A stretch of 64,000 bases of DNA from Polytrichum commune (GCA_950295325.1 OX485805.1:27265501-27329500); one strand, 5' to 3'. Shown: positions 10,906 through 24,813, numbered from the stretch's first letter. Notes: generated from the letters alone by a model not told the origin. Translations and numbers: made by a program.

Positions 10906-11489
10906 ACGCTCCCACGGCTCATCATCCACTGTCCTCATGTTGGTTACTTACTCCATAGCCGGTTTGCAACACGTGCCAACTCGAGGACCACATGTGGCAA
11001 CAGCCACTCCATCCTTCATGAGTGCAAAATGCTTGCAATTGCCAAAGATCGAATGGTTTCTTGAGCAATTCAACAAACGGGGGCGGGGGGATAAAGTTTA
11101 TGTTCATGTGTGTGAGAATGGTCACAAAGTCGTTTGGTCTTCGCAGCTTATGATCAACAAAGATGCTTGGACTTTGAGGCAGCCATAGTAACACGAAGTG
11201 GACTTTGGATATTTCTCTTGCTTCCAACCATGGTGGCTCATGACACTCCGGTTGGTTGCATTTGATTTGTGGCTATGGTCTTGGTTACATTGATGTGTGT
11301 GTGTGTTGGTTTGTACTTAGTGTCCGGTCGATGTTTGTTTCCTTTTCTCATACTTCCTCTCTTAAGCCCGGCTTGGAGTCCCGAGGTGCTTTTTGAAGTG
11401 TACCATGTTTTTATCAATGGCGAAGGTCGTTTGATTGTAAGAAATAATAATTAAGACAATGATAATTAAAACCTTAAATGTATGAGAGA

Positions 11490-11520
<31 letters not shown>

Positions 11521-13740
11521 GGAGACGATGGTAGTATAGGTGTTGGCGTGAATGAGTATCGCTTCACCTTGATCACTCATGAGTTTGTATGTGCACCCGG
11601 AGTGGGTAAATTCTAGAATGAAATGACAATCTTTGTAAACTGCAAATTTTCATTTAAAATATTATTATTTATTAGTTTATTGGTCACTTTGGAAATGTAG
11701 TCACTTTCAAATGTCAATGAAATGGCAATCTTTGTGATTAACGAGAGAGAGAGAGAAGAAGAAGAAACGTTGATCATGCGATCAGCGTGATTGGAATGCC
11801 CGTTCGACCCACCCTTGGTATTATACCCTCAGGACATAATACCAATGGCAATCTTTGTGATTAACAATTACTAATTGGAGGAGACGCATCCCAAGCCAAG
11901 CCAATGCGTACGTGAGTATAGACCCACATTGCATAACCCAACTTCCCAATGCTCAAATTGCATGGGACACCTCCAACAAAATTCATAGTTGCAATCAACA
12001 ATACTAAAGAAATAAAAATTTGAAAGGTATCAAAAGTGGCGAGTCTAGCTCACTTTCTACCACACTTCACTTAGAAACAAATGTTTGAGGTTCCTTTCAA
12101 TCATGTGAGATAAGAAATGCCTCCAGTTGTTACTAAGTTGGATGTTATATCTACATCACAAGTTGAAAGTTGTTCATAATCTATCTTGTAAATAGGTATG
12201 CAACCCTATTGTTGATGCCCCAACTCCAAAGACAATTTTGGCCAATGGATCATATCAGGATTTGTCTCATATGGTAGGAATTGCGAATCACAAAGATTGA
12301 CATTGTGAGTGTCAAAGTCGGAGCTCAATTGTTAAAGTCTTTACAAGTCAAAACTGAAGATTCTCTTTATTTTTAATGATTGCATAGATCTAGTGTTCAA
12401 AATTGAAGTCCTCACAGGCATCAAAATCAATGTACTTCACGTGAACTTTTTACTTTCTCCAAAGCTCTTAAAAAAAACTATGTACGGTAACTTTTCAACA
12501 TGCTATCAAAGCTTTGGAAGCAACATGTTTTTCAACCTTTACATAATGTAGTTGCATAAATACAAGAGAATGTGTACTTTTAATCATAGTAAAGTTCACT
12601 AGAGACAAAGGCCTACATCTCTTTGTTGTTATCCCAATTATGAAAATATTGTCTCAATTGACTCTATCCATTTTCTTTTATTTAATATGAAGTTACCAAT
12701 GGAAAGAAAGAACTCTTCTTTGACAACCAATTTTGCATATTGATCAAGTCTCTCCGAGTAAACCCGATTTAACATGTACTATGCAAACACTAGTGGATTT
12801 GTTGCCACCATACTCCCACTACCACTCAAGTGAGACTCGCAATAAGGAACATGTGAGTTATCAATAGTTGAGATCAAGTTGTCTACCACATGGCATATCA
12901 TGATGGACATCCCCTCATGCTCATATTCGTGGCCCCCATTGAATCTTATATGGGTCCATAAACTAGTTGATACAAAAAGTTGTGGACCCCACTTGAGCTA
13001 GAGCAAAATTTCATGAGAAGCTTGATGGTAAATTGTTTGAGCAAGGTTGAATTTTTGGAATATGATTGAAATATGATTCAATTTAAAACATAGACTTGAT
13101 AAACTAACCCAAGTCTCATATTGCCTTAGGCTACGTTCTTTTATGATGATATGATGTCAAAATGAGCTTCAAAGACATCAAATTAGTTTAGTGGGACACA
13201 TACATGCTAATGGCAACATCGAAGTCATCTTCCTTTCTTTCTTTTGGGATATATTTGAATGTAATCAATCACAAACCTATAGAAGGCGTCTAGTTCAACC
13301 ATTTATTGCTCCATGTGACCCAAGGGATCATCTCTTGACATAAAAGTGTTCTAGACCGTCACCTCACATCATCATCATCAAAGCTTCCTACTTGGCATGG
13401 TGATTCTTATATACTTCAAGAAGAGAGAGGCACAAGTCCCATTAGATTTCGATTTCATATGAAGGAGAATGATGCTCCAAGGTGAATTTGATCCTCATAG
13501 AAGGTCCTTGAGACTTGAGCAAGGAGGCAAATTTTCTCACCCATGGGTGTTGCTCATTATAAGAATTAGCTATCTTTAGTAGTTTGGGCAAACACCCCAA
13601 AGCATATCAAGCTCCAAACATGGCATTCAAGTTCAATATGAGACACACCCATCATGTGGTCAATGAACTCTAACCACCTCTAGAAGAGGCATATAAACTT
13701 CAAATCTGGAAATTCACTTCTCCCATGTATTTTTTTCCAA
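10906..13740. other. Intergenic DNA with microsatellites, no gene seen
   Basis: A 96-codon frame starts at 10898 but lies on the last unit of the tandem array and has no recognisable domain. (TG)n-(AG)n is at 11485-11520 and a GA-rich run at about 11743-11765. The phrase AATGGCAATCTTTGTGATTAAC is repeated at 11719 and 11845, a small direct repeat. Nothing else is supported. Confidence 0.5.
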
Positions 13741-13741
13741 T

Positions 13742-13766
13742 CACACACACACACACACACACACAT
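13742..13766 (+). repeat. (CA)n microsatellite
   Basis: About twelve AC dinucleotides in a row. Confidence 0.9.
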
Positions 13767-13897
13767 TAATCCAAGGACCACATCCATGCCTAGTTCATTG
13801 ACTAATTCACTAGTTGCCCTGACTTGATAAATTCAACTTTGCAACCAGTGGATTGATGACCTTTAAACCGCGCCTTCATTAACATGCAAGTTATGCT

Positions 13898-13923
13898 TGT
13901 ATGTATGTATGTATATATGTATG
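13898..13923 (+). repeat. (GTAT)n microsatellite, imperfect
   Basis: Repeated GTAT/ATGT units in the interval, with one interruption. Confidence 0.7.
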
Positions 13924-14394
13924 AAGTTGGCTTCCACATGCAAATGGCCGATCAAAACAAATGTTGATAATAATAAGCTCAAATAACCTCAACATCAAGG
14001 GTTGTATGAAACTCCAAGTTCATTAGAATAAGCCTAGGCCAATAAAGGGTTAATATGGATGGATGAGAGGTTTGCTTGCATGCGATGAGTCCCTCTCATC
14101 ACGAAGGCCATATTTTTTGTTAGTCTTCATTACGCCCTTATGGAAAAACTTACATAGCTTGTGAAGGGCGTTAAAACAAAAGGAAAATTGACAATTTGAC
14201 AATATCTGCGACTTGCAAAATATGATGCATCCTAGACCCCACCCCCTCCCCCAAATGTGTTCACAATTAAACCTAACATGATGTCTTTATTATGGGCACA
14301 TAGTCAAATCTCATCGTAACACTTGTGTATTGGGTGTGTTCTTGATTGCGAGCCATGTCATATACAGTGATCGGGGGAAATTTTGGGCATAATC

Positions 14395-14605
14395 GGTTGA
14401 GATCCTAATATTTGCAAGTCCAACCAGTTCTATGTTAACATCCTTCGGTTTTCCTTTACTAATTTAGGGTATATTCTCTAGATTATTCTCAAATGATCGG
14501 TAATTTTCCTGCAATCTCGAATGTCAACCAGTTATTTCTCAAACTCAACCGGTTCATCTTTAACTAACTGCCGGTTCTCCCCGATCATTGTTCATATACA
14601 ACTCA
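14395..14605 (+). repeat. Dispersed repeat with CAACCGGTT core, copy 2
   Basis: AAGTCCAACCAGTTCTATG, TCGGTTTTCCTTTACTAATT, GATCGGTAATTTTCC and CTCAAACTCAACCGGTTCAT occur in the same order as in the 9355-9550 copy. Confidence 0.55.
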
Positions 14606-14828
14606 AAGACAAGCTTCCAAGCAATAAGAGTGACCACATAAAGCCCACACACCTTAACAAACATGCACATGGTCCTAAGTATAATATCCCTTCTTCAAAC
14701 GACATGATTTTGTTAATTTTTGGGAAATGTGTGTCCTTGATAATACAAGCCGGTATTGAAGCATTAACAAAATACACTTGGTTTAAAGTACAAAATCTCT
14801 TGATCACATAATTTCTAGGAAATTATGC

Positions 14829-16190
14829 CTTTGATGGTGGATGGATGAGAAGTACGCTCGAATGCAATAATTTTCTCTCTCTCTTATTGAAGCATTGAGT
14901 CATTATAGTGGATGAGGTAAAGCCATTCTTATCTCACATCCTCTTTCGGTCATTGTCAATTTTGGAAAGAATGAATATGGGTGCAAGATTATTTGTCTTT
15001 AATCATAAGCTATTAAATTGAGTTTTCTTTTCTTTTTGCAATCAAATGAGAGACTTTATAGATGTAAAAGTACATAGAGAGGATAGGCCATGAACATGTG
15101 TCATGGTCATGAGGCTGACCCCATGAGACAAGTGGCCAAATGACATTGAACCCAACATGTTAGCCATTGTAATTGAATAGTAACAAATAGACGTAAACAA
15201 GGAAACTAGTCCATCCATCCATCCAACATCAACCACCAACCGGCAATTGAGAGGATGGAATGTATAACAACTACGTGCAAAACGTGCTTGGACAACTTGG
15301 CCACAACTACACATATCATCAACGCACCAAGTACTTGAATGACAATTCATGTAACATATCTCATCCTTAGCATAAAACTCCATTCTTAGGGTGAGGTATT
15401 TTCGATCTTCTAATACTTCTAACGTGGTCATGGCTCATTCGACACCCCCCCCCCCCCCAAGTCTTGTCAAACAGTCTCATGTAATAAACTTAACCAACAT
15501 CCATCACCGTACATTTCAAAGTAATTTGTTTCCATGCAATTTAAGCATTCTTGAGTGCACCACCCTGGACTTTAGCCTCGAGTTTTTTTTCTCTTATTTT
15601 TCCCCATATAAATTAAATGTCTTCAATTGTAAGAGATAACCAAAGTACAACCAGGAAAGGGGGGAAAAAACCCTGCAACATGTCCCAAAGGAATCAATAA
15701 ATGATGTCCACTTGGAGCCAGACCTTCCAAGCAATAACTAAATTGCTTCTAGTAGCAATCAAACCTTTAACACACCAGACAGAGTCAAACTCGTTAAGAA
15801 CATCATGATAAGCAACATTCAAGGCATGTCCACATCTATGACATCCCATTGCCACTTGATCCAACCATGATTATAAGGGAGTCCCACCAACTATTTGGAC
15901 TTTCTTAACCAACCACAAAAGTGTTGAATACCAAATCAATTCCTTGATGCTAATAATCCAAGGTAGACCACTCCGAAAAAAAATTAAATTCTACGAAAGT
16001 TCTTGAGAGAAAAAAATTAAAATTAAAATTAAATAAAACAACAAAAACAAATTTCTCCTCACTTGTGATCAATTGCAACTGCTCAATGCCAAATTGACCA
16101 CTATATGCAATTGGTGTGTGAATCATGAGGATCAAAGAATACACACCTTGAATACACAAGTTGACGAGATATTGGATTATGTCCTTGAAA
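14829..16190. other. Intergenic DNA, no gene seen
   Basis: A 129-codon minus-strand frame (15042-15431) has no recognisable domain. A 14 bp poly-C run lies at 15445-15458. The start carries a copy of the dispersed GATGGATGAGA...ATGCAA motif. Confidence 0.45.
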
Positions 16191-16400
16191 TTTATCAACT
16201 ACTCTACACTCAATAGTGAACATAATTGGAAGGACTTGTGTTACCAATTAAGACATCAACAATAGTGCACTTTCATAACCATACCTAAATAAGGGAGATC
16301 TGATTTTCAATCAAATTTTTGTTGATGTTTAATCAAAGAATCGCTAATGCAACACAAGTTTTCCGTCATGTGAATCTAATCAACATAAGTTGGAGAACAT
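16190..16400 (+). repeat. Dispersed repeat, copy 1 of 3
   Basis: ACACTCAATAGTGAACATAATTGG, then CATAACCATACCTAAAT and a TTGATGTTT...GCTAATGCA block. Related copies lie at 17935-18180 and, more diverged, at 19985-20110. Confidence 0.5.
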
Positions 16401-17930
16401 GGAAAACAAACTAAATCATACCAACACATCTAAAGTAGTATGATAATTGTCAAGAACGCCACATCCCTTTACTGCAAGTGCCCATTTGAGCACCCCTTTA
16501 TGGTGACATAGATTTTGAAGAAAGAGGGAACCATTGCATACGAGCGTATCTCTCATCCATCCATGCGAGAAAACATTGCTCCCTTAGTAAACAACTCCTT
16601 TCAAATGTAGTTCATTACACTAATTTGGGGTCTTTGAAGCTACACTAAATAGCCCTATAAAATGGGCCAGAATAATTCTTTGGACCCACATTCACTCTTC
16701 TAATGCAAATCATTGTGGACCATGTCAAATTTCAATCCATGCAAAATCTTGTAAGATTAGTGTGGGGTCAAATCAAATTTTCCTTCAAAAAATTGACATG
16801 CTTGAATCTTTTATTTTATGTTACTTTTGGTGTAGGGTAATTGTTTAATGTAAGGTGTTGGTGGATAATGTGAAATAAGTACGAGAGGAAGATGCAGTGT
16901 CTTGGATCCATGTTATTTCCACCCCAACTAGACTACTAAAACATTCTCATACTAATTATTTCCAAGCTCATAATCCACCTACACTAATGTGATTGTTTAG
17001 TATGTCAAATTGAAAACAAATAATGTCCAATATATATAATAATATGTTTAAATGATTTTGTTGGATGAATGATAGATACACTCGTATGCACCGATTTCTC
17101 TCACTTTAAACTTCCTACTTACCGTCTTTTTATACGTATGTTACTTCACATCCGTAAGCCTTGGTCAAATGTAAGCTCCAATTTTTACCATAGAAGAGGC
17201 GAGAGTGGAGTTATTGGTAGGTGTATGGTCAATCTCAAGAACAAGGTATTTGGTTTCAAGGAGCGACAACGATTGCATTCACCCATATAGGGTGTGCCTA
17301 CCCCTCTAGTACTTTGTCATTGAAGGTTTATCCATAGCTCAACTCTTAAACAATGTAGGGTCTCAACATACATATGGTCATATACACTAATTTTTATGGG
17401 CTTCACCAAGTTCATATAACATTTTAAAATATATTTAGTTGTTTGAAACCTTGTTATAATATAGCATATTGTGACAAGGAGAAAATACACTACTGCTCAT
17501 AGTAGACATTGATGATAAGTTGATAACACATGGATTTACATTCAAAGGTACCTTATGTTATGTATTAAACTTAAATCTTCAATAACATCACATTCTTTAA
17601 CTTATTCAAATACCATATTTGAAAGACAAATTGATTTTATATAAGCTCGGTGTAGACGTGATTGGCTTTAAATAAAAGCATGTAGTTCAAACAAACTATT
17701 TTATGCTCAAAGAGGTTCAGTTTGGGTCTCATGAATGCTTAGGGGTCGACCACACTTTGGGTGGGGGGTTAACGGTAAACCTAATTCAAACTTTCATGGT
17801 GGGTTTAAGGGATGCGGGTGTGATTTAGTTATTTTTCTTAATTGGACATCTATACTTGATTGTTGTGTATGGTTTGGTGAGGATCGAAGAACAAATACCA
17901 TGAAAACACATGCTTCAATCACATTACATG
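16400..17930. other. Intergenic DNA, no gene seen
   Basis: Holds two copies of the GATGGATGAGA...ATGCAA motif (minus at about 16530-16572, plus at about 17061-17105). No frame here has recognisable protein. Confidence 0.45.
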
Positions 17931-17934
17931 TTCA

Positions 17935-18180
17935 AAATTTATCAATCCACACTCAATAGTAAACATAATTGGGAGGACCTCTATATGCAATTAAGGAATC
18001 AACAAGTATGCATTTTCGATGACCATACCTAAATTAGATGAGGTATGATTTTCAATATGTTTTATGATTGATGTTTCGTCGTAGATTTGCTAATGCACCA
18101 CAAATTCTAAGAATTAAACATGTTCAATAAAAGATGGCGAAACATGACAAATGAACCATACAACATCAACGTGCCTTGCA
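17935..18180 (+). repeat. Dispersed repeat, copy 2 of 3
   Basis: Matches 16190-16400 block by block: ACACTCAATAGTAAACATAA, GACCATACCTAAAT, TTGATGTTT...GCTAATGCACCACAA. Confidence 0.5.
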
Positions 18181-19180
18181 CATGTTTAAAAGTGTCCAAG
18201 ACCACCATAAACCTAAGGTCAGTCCGTACATGATCCCAAATCTTGAGTTCCAAGTCACTTGAGGTCAATCCATGTAGTCTCAACCATTAAGAGCGTGGAA
18301 GTTGGGACTTATCACTTCATATGGGGTCCCGGGTCCCGGGTCCCAAGTCCCAAGTATGACATGAATGCCTTGGCACCACTTTTGAAGGCAAAAATTGAGA
18401 CGTCTATTCAGAGTTGGGTTGAGCAAAAAGTTGAACCCAACGCTGAACATAAGTCCCAAGAAATGTTTGCATAAAATAATCAAGATCCAACTTTAATGAT
18501 TATGAACCATGTTTGGATGGTATCCCGAGGCTCAACAGTTGGGACTTTGTCTCCATGTCGGGATTTGCTAACATAAGTGGAACTTTAGACTTGGGACCCC
18601 ATGTGAACCGGCCCCAAGTTCATCAATTGGTTATAGGAGCTTCGAGAGCTTGTTGCAAAAGCTTAGATACAATAACATTGATTACGTGGTGGGTGTTCAA
18701 TAAATCTCTCTTGAATTGATAAAGACAATGACAAGGGTTGCTCGAACTGGTGTAGTAATCTACAAATGATATGTCCAATTAGGTTGCCCCACATTGATTT
18801 AGTGACATTCTACATTAAGTGTTTTTTTTTGTGGTCATAGCAACAAAAAACATTTAAAAAAAATGTTGTCGGTATATATATAATTAAAAAATGTTATAAA
18901 ACTTTATGATGTGATTTTTCCCAAGGGTGCATTGTACTCAACACGTACAACTAGACACGAGTGCACAAAAGGGGTGTTATTTTGAACTTTGTCGCACTAT
19001 GTGTACATATGCTACATAAATTATAACTCATAGTTATGTACATGTACAAAGGACCTATGAAATACATACAACATTTGTACTTGTATGGTAGTGTCATTAA
19101 ACTTATAGCATAGCTTTTGTATATTGTCATATGTCGGTATAGAAAAAGGAACTAACGACAAATGAACATACAATCATGCT
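18180..19180. other. Intergenic DNA with a short GGGTCCC minisatellite
   Basis: At 18326-18355, GGTCCC(G/A)(G/A)G units are repeated. The surrounding text belongs to the same loose family as 21963 and 28237. No gene seen. Confidence 0.4.
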
Positions 19181-19570
19181 GATCTTTTGATGGTAAACCT
19201 AGAAACAATGATTGCATTAGCTTCCCTGACATGCATACTTAGATGCCTATGAGTTACATATGAAGGGTGAAGAAGCCTTCAACAACTTTATTGATGAATA
19301 ATAGGGTTTTGCATTATACATGTGATAGGGATTGGATGCTATTCAACAATATAATTTTATACTTATGTTAATGACTATATATGACTAGAAATTTTGTAAA
19401 TGTATACATAGTGTGACTTGTAGTTTAATCATGGCAATTATAGATGTATTTCTTAGTTTTTCAAAAAAAAATAGACACTTATATATACGGGGTTCTTAGA
19501 GTATGTTGCGAAAGCACATGTTTCTTGATTTTAATGAAAGGTGCACCCCCCGGATTTTGCATGGATAAAG
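19180..19570 (-). mobile_element. Fragment of the DDE_3 transposon found at 41.6-42.6 kb
   Basis: Matches 42240-42595 along its length: GATTGCATTAGCTTC, TATGAGTTACAT, TTCAACAACTTTA, TTAATGACTATA and AATGAAAGGTGCACCCCC occur in the same order. Minus-strand translation gives KVVEGFF, matching KVVEDFF in the other copy. The catalytic part is missing here. Confidence 0.5.
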
Positions 19571-20109
19571 ACCTATTCTCGAAGGTAATCAAATTGTATT
19601 TGTTAGTGCACATATCTCCTCTCAAATGTTAAAGTTGTTAAATCATGGATAGAGTTAATAATGTTGATTTAGAGATCAAACTCATAGAGTCGATGATGTG
19701 CTCACATAACAATTTGATGAACTCCGCACATGCATTTCCCAAGTTTGTTTTTCAAGCTTGCATGTATTCAAGTGTATAGAATTTTGATGTCCAAAGAGAC
19801 CGAAAGTACAAAACGATTGTTCATGGATGGTATAGAAACATGCTTTACCATGACAAGATTTGAAAGCATTTGTGCATGTTGCACTATTATTCTCAAATAT
19901 TTTGTAGTTAAGTTGCATTCAACACGTCAAACCAGTCTACCAATATGCACATAGATTTTCAAAATCATCGTCATTAAAATGAAAGGATACATTTTATTTT
20001 TTCATTTTTCATTTTCAATGTGCTTTTTGGTGGTGTTTCCTCGTAGACTTGCTAGTGCAACATGAACATGTAAATATGATGAATAGAAGATGGAGAATAA
20101 GAAAGAAGA

Positions 20110-20960
20110 ACCGAGCAACACTCACACACTTTAATAAATTTTGATAAGCACATTTCATCAATTCAATCTTTCTACATAATTTCCAAGAGACTTTTCATCC
20201 AATGGTACCTATGATCCAATGCATGATTATTGCACTAAGTATTCTAATTAAGTTCACCAATTTTATTTGTCTTGTTTAACAGTAATTGTAAACCATCCGT
20301 GTAGTGTCACCAAAACACACATGTACACCTAAAATTATTTTCACCCCTCGTAAAGCTTTTCCAGCATAGTAGATTTACAATGTTGCAAACACTGTCGCTT
20401 ACCAAGTGGGTTTTCATCCAACGTTTCATCCTTCATGACAATATCTCATCACAAAAGTGTTCAGGTACAAAAATATAACAAAAGCAAATGAACTAAAAAC
20501 AAGTTGGGATGATAGTACCTTGCAAACTTATTCCTAAGAAGTGTCGTTAGGAAAGTTACCTCGTGACATAAAATACAATATTTAGTGTACCTAATTCGCA
20601 TCGGCGATGATTTTGGAAAGGGTTCTTTATAGAGCCCCTCATCCGAAAGTCGCCTCCGAGCATCTCCGTGACGGACACAACAAGCCATGTGGGCCATATT
20701 TGCCTATGTGGAGGCATCAACATAAATGAAAGCAAGCATAGGCGAGGGGCTAGTCCTTTGCTAGGATTCTAACTTGCTTTACTCCCTACATAATCTTACC
20801 AAGGAGAAGGATGTGTATATAATATTACTTAGCAGAGTAAGGGTCTTCCTACATCATCATGTTGACACTGTAGTTTAGAGTGTCTTTTTTGCAAGATGAT
20901 GTGATTATACTTTTGGGATTTCGTGGACCACCCAACTGAAGGTGTGTGCTAACTAATGCT
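20110..20960. other. Intergenic DNA, no gene seen
   Basis: Only short frames. The minus-strand stretch 20580-20700 is GC-richer than its surroundings, but its frame has no recognisable domain. Confidence 0.4.
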
Positions 20961-20979
20961 ATGTATACTAAATTTTACA

Positions 20980-21480
20980 TTTTGTGTCATTATGGTAACT
21001 TTTTCCGATGACCTTTTCCTATGAATAAGTTTACAAGTATGATCCTCCCAACTTACTTTAGTTGATCCATTGCCCAAAACCCTACATGTTTGTCGGGCTA
21101 CTGATGTGCAAATGCGCGCTTGCTCTTGCTCGTGGCATAATCCATGAAATCCATGCCAGTTATTGAAACAAGTTTGATATATTATGCATATTGACAATTA
21201 TATAATAAACTTTTGTTATGGATGATTTATATTTGGATGAAAAATCCACACTAAATGCAACATTGTGAACCTATGATGCCCATTTTTTTTACAAGGGATG
21301 ACAAACGATGGTAGGTTTATATTTAGCATTGATGACACTCCATGGACGATTTACAAATTAGTATTGACCAAGTTAAGATAGAATTGGTGACACTAGATAC
21401 AATATTTTAGTGTAGTATAAACTTGTTCCCCATATGTTGGGGTTGAATCATCCCAATTGGTGTCATTTACTAATTTGGAG
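20980..21480 (+). repeat. Dispersed repeat of the TGGTGACACT family, copy 1
   Basis: Contains GTCATTATGGTAACTTTT, TATGAATAAGT, TCCATTGCCCAAAACCCTAC, TTGTCGGGC and AATTGGTGACACTAGATA. The same blocks occur in order at 61800-62165 and partly at 36960-37190. Confidence 0.55.
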
Positions 21481-23280
21481 TTTTATGACTTAACTATGTA
21501 AATGAGCATGGGTCACTTTACACTAGAGCTTGAGGTCCCTTGACCCATGAAATACAAATTATATTATTGGTCAAGAAGCCAAAGATGGTCCAAGTCCACT
21601 TTGCACTAGACCTTGAGAACCTGATAATCCAAACAAATTCAAATGAATTCAAAATCTACATGGCGTCCTACGTGGCAACAAGTGGACAATGTTTTGCGAT
21701 TCATCAAATAATCCATCAAGCCCATCAAAAAAAAAAAAAGGTGAGTCTAACGCAAAACTGGGGGTGTGCCAATCTATTAAAATGTCATTGACTCTTCAAA
21801 ATAGTACGTTGCCGTGGTGGACACCCAAACCCAAGAAGTGTGTTGCGGTCCCTCAACATGGTCCACTTTCACTTTACACTAAGCTTTAGGACCCATCAAA
21901 GTTGAATCTATGTTTCCTATGGTACGGGCTTCAGATGAATTACAAAAGGCCCTTACATTTCCATGGTCACGGCTCTTGGTCTATGTGTAAAGTGGCCCTA
22001 AGTTGCATAAAATATTCTATGTGTTGTCGTATAAATGATTTCAAAGGATTGGTAGTGGCGGTGCTTATGTCAAAGCCCAAGACATCTAGGCATGTTTGGA
22101 TTATGTACGTGGCACTTTGGGGTTTCTTTATGCATATTTGGTGGTCATATTGATTGGGATGAAGTAATTAATGTATTATAACACAATTGAATGTATTGTG
22201 TGAAGGCCCGACTTGGAGATGAACCATCTTACCGAGGTTGGGTTATATGCATGTTAATTTGGGTCCTTAATGCTAATTCCATTGTCAAATCAACTATAGA
22301 AAGTTACATGTGTGTTAAAACACGGTACACTTTTACATTCGGTGTGATTAGTAGGGTGGCCAAATTCAAGAGCAAAACATCTTGCCCTCGTTAAAGCAAT
22401 CTAAATTTAAGTTTGAGGTCTCTAGTGCGCACTTCGTACTCAAATCAACTAAAGAATATCGTCTAAGTGATATAATACAGTTGAATGGATTTTCATCTTT
22501 GTGTAACATTATTAACAAATGTGCGTTCGTTCACGTGGGCCTTGAGAATATAACCATGGATGTTGTAGCTAGTGCAAATTCAACCTGAATGTGCCCTTGT
22601 GGCAGCATCTCGTGATTATATTCTTGGGGATTCATGAACAAACACACACTACTTAATAATATTGTGTGGTGAGATTGGGAGAAATGGGACAAAACATCTA
22701 CAATGTTTTCTTCCTTAAATGTGGCTACACTACTTGAATGAAGTGCCATCAAATGAAGGTAGGTTGCTTCAATTGAAGTATTTTTTGTGAAATAATGTGT
22801 CTTATTAGAACCATCGTCGTCCATAATCATGGGGCTTCCACACATGCATCATTGCATTTAGGCTTCTACCAACACTTAGTTTGTGCTTAAATAGTGCTCG
22901 CTTTCAAAATCTCATTGCACACCATTTTGCCACCATTTTCAAAGTGAACAATGTCTTCAAAAATCTCCGAGTAAAGCAAGTGTAAGCCCATGTTAAATCA
23001 TGAGATAAACTGTCTTCCACACTACAATTTTCTATATATGTTATTTAGTGCCATTTGTTATTTGGAGTTACACAATGCTAGACCTTTTTTACTATTGATG
23101 TAAAATTTTATAATGTTCAAATAATGTTCAAACAACCAATTTGACATTTGTTGGTAAATAATATGAGATATATAGTAACTAGATGTAGAGTTGTCTAATT
23201 CCAAATAGTAGGTGACATCGAATATAATATTAAGTATAGTTTCTATGATTGGTAATGGCCCATCATGATGTGCACCACAT
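21480..23280. other. Intergenic DNA, no gene seen
   Basis: The 21525-22060 part belongs to a dispersed family (GGTCACGGCTCTTGG...GTAAAGTGGCCC) also seen near 27860-28275. A 104-codon minus-strand frame at 22531-22845 is uninterrupted but has no recognisable domain. Confidence 0.4.
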
Positions 23281-24001
23281 CAAAACAACCTAACTACATC
23301 AATGAAACAAGCTCAAAACGATGAAACTCACACTCGAGAGAACAAAGAGTGAAACCGTGTCTGGAGTTTAGCATACGTTCATTTGGAGCATTGTATGTGA
23401 TGTCAAATCATGTAAAAAACCAATTTTCAAATGACATAATACAGTTGCATGTGTTTTCAACACAACAACCTAAGTACATCAATGAAACAAGCTCAAAACG
23501 ATGAAACTCACACTCGAGAGAACAAAGAGTGAAACTGTGTCTGGAGTTTAGCATACGTTCATACGGAGTATTGTATGTGATTTCAAATCATGTAAAAACC
23601 CAGTTTTCAAATGACATAATACAGTTGCATGTGTTTTCAACACAACAACCTAACTACATCAAAGAAACAAGTTCAAAACGATGAAACTCACACTCAAGAG
23701 AACAAATAGTGAAACCGTGTCTGGAGTTAAGCATACATTCATACGGAGTATTGTATGTGATTTCAAATCATGTAAAAACCCAATTTTCAAATGACATGAT
23801 ACAATTGCATGTGTTTTCAACACAACAACCTAACTACATCAATGAAACAAGTTGAAAACGATGAAACTCACACTCAAGAAAACAAACAGTGAAACCGTGT
23901 ATGGAGTTAAGCATACGTTTACATGGAGTATTGTAGGTGATGTCAAATCATGTAAGAAACTAAGTTTCAAATGATGTAATACAGTTGCATTGTGTTTTCA
24001 C
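23281..24001 (+). repeat. 180 bp tandem (satellite-like) repeat, four units
   Basis: Units begin at 23281, 23461, 23641 and 23821, each exactly 180 bp except the last (181). Shared blocks are ACAACCTAACTACATC, GAAACTCACACTC, GTCTGGAGTT and CAGTTGCATGTGTTTTC. Differences between units include CG to CA or TG (CTCGAG/CTCAAG, ACCGTG/ACTGTG, ACGTTC/ACATTC). The unit length is typical of plant satellites, but four units are far from a centromere-scale array. Confidence 0.9.
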
Positions 24002-24810
24002 CTTAGGTAAGTTAAAGATTGGTGGGGTCCAACTCAAAGAGCGAGACACCTAGGCTTGGGTGGGCGGAGTCATAAGTTAAGTTATACGTGGAAAGCCAAG
24101 GAATCTTACGAAGAAGATAAAGTAGGGCAAGGGGGCCCTCGTACCATGTCCCGAGGCTTGGCCAATGGGACACACCCATTGTTATCGATGCTCATGGCAT
24201 GGGTGGGGCCCGGAGGGTGTCAAGATGCTTGGGTGGCATATTATTCCATACTTCACTTATACTTCACCTACTAGAGACAAGTGTTCTTTATTAATAACGT
24301 CTCCAATATTGTATTTTTGGGTCCGGTCCCATGTGTTTCGTATGTACAACGAATAGTATACTAGGCTCGGTGGCTCGTTTTGGGGAGTTTTCTTTTCCTT
24401 TCCTTTCTTTTCAAGTCGCAATGATGGTACGTAGATTTCGTGGAGGAACAAAATAAAGGATTTACATGGCATTTTAAAACAAGTTCTTCTATCAGGTTGT
24501 GTGACCCAAATCGTGCACTTAAAAAAATAAAATCCAACCACATCAATGCCATTGCTACAGAGTATTCAAATAAGGAAGGTATAATGAAGTCAACCAAGTT
24601 TGACTGCTTTCGGGTCCACAAAGGTATAATATGTTGGTATTTTTGATACTTCTTCCGAATGTGGTGAGTAGATTGTATTTGAAGGGCGAGTCTAGACGAT
24701 GGCGAAGAAGTGCACTGGTCGGTCAAGAATTTCAGTCCTAGACAAGGTTACTTGAGGCAGTGGTTCGTATGGCAAACAATTTGAAGAAACAATATTAAAG
24801 AAAGGCTCGA
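24001..24810. other. Intergenic DNA, GC-richer at first, no gene seen
   Basis: 24030-24260 is richer in G and C (GGGGGCCC, GTGGGGCCCGGAGGG) than its surroundings. Minus-strand frames of 94 and 121 codons overlap each other in 24257-24726 without a recognisable domain. Confidence 0.4.
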
Positions 24811-24813
24811 GTT

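Noticed and set aside
15042-15431. 129-codon minus-strand frame
   Set aside because: No family motif; composition like the surrounding noncoding DNA.
22531-22845. 104-codon minus-strand frame
   Set aside because: Uninterrupted but no recognisable domain, no splice context, and such lengths occur by chance in 64 kb.
23281-24001. Regularly spaced repeats, considered as a CRISPR array
   Set aside because: The whole 180 bp unit is repeated; there are no unique spacers, and the DNA is eukaryotic.
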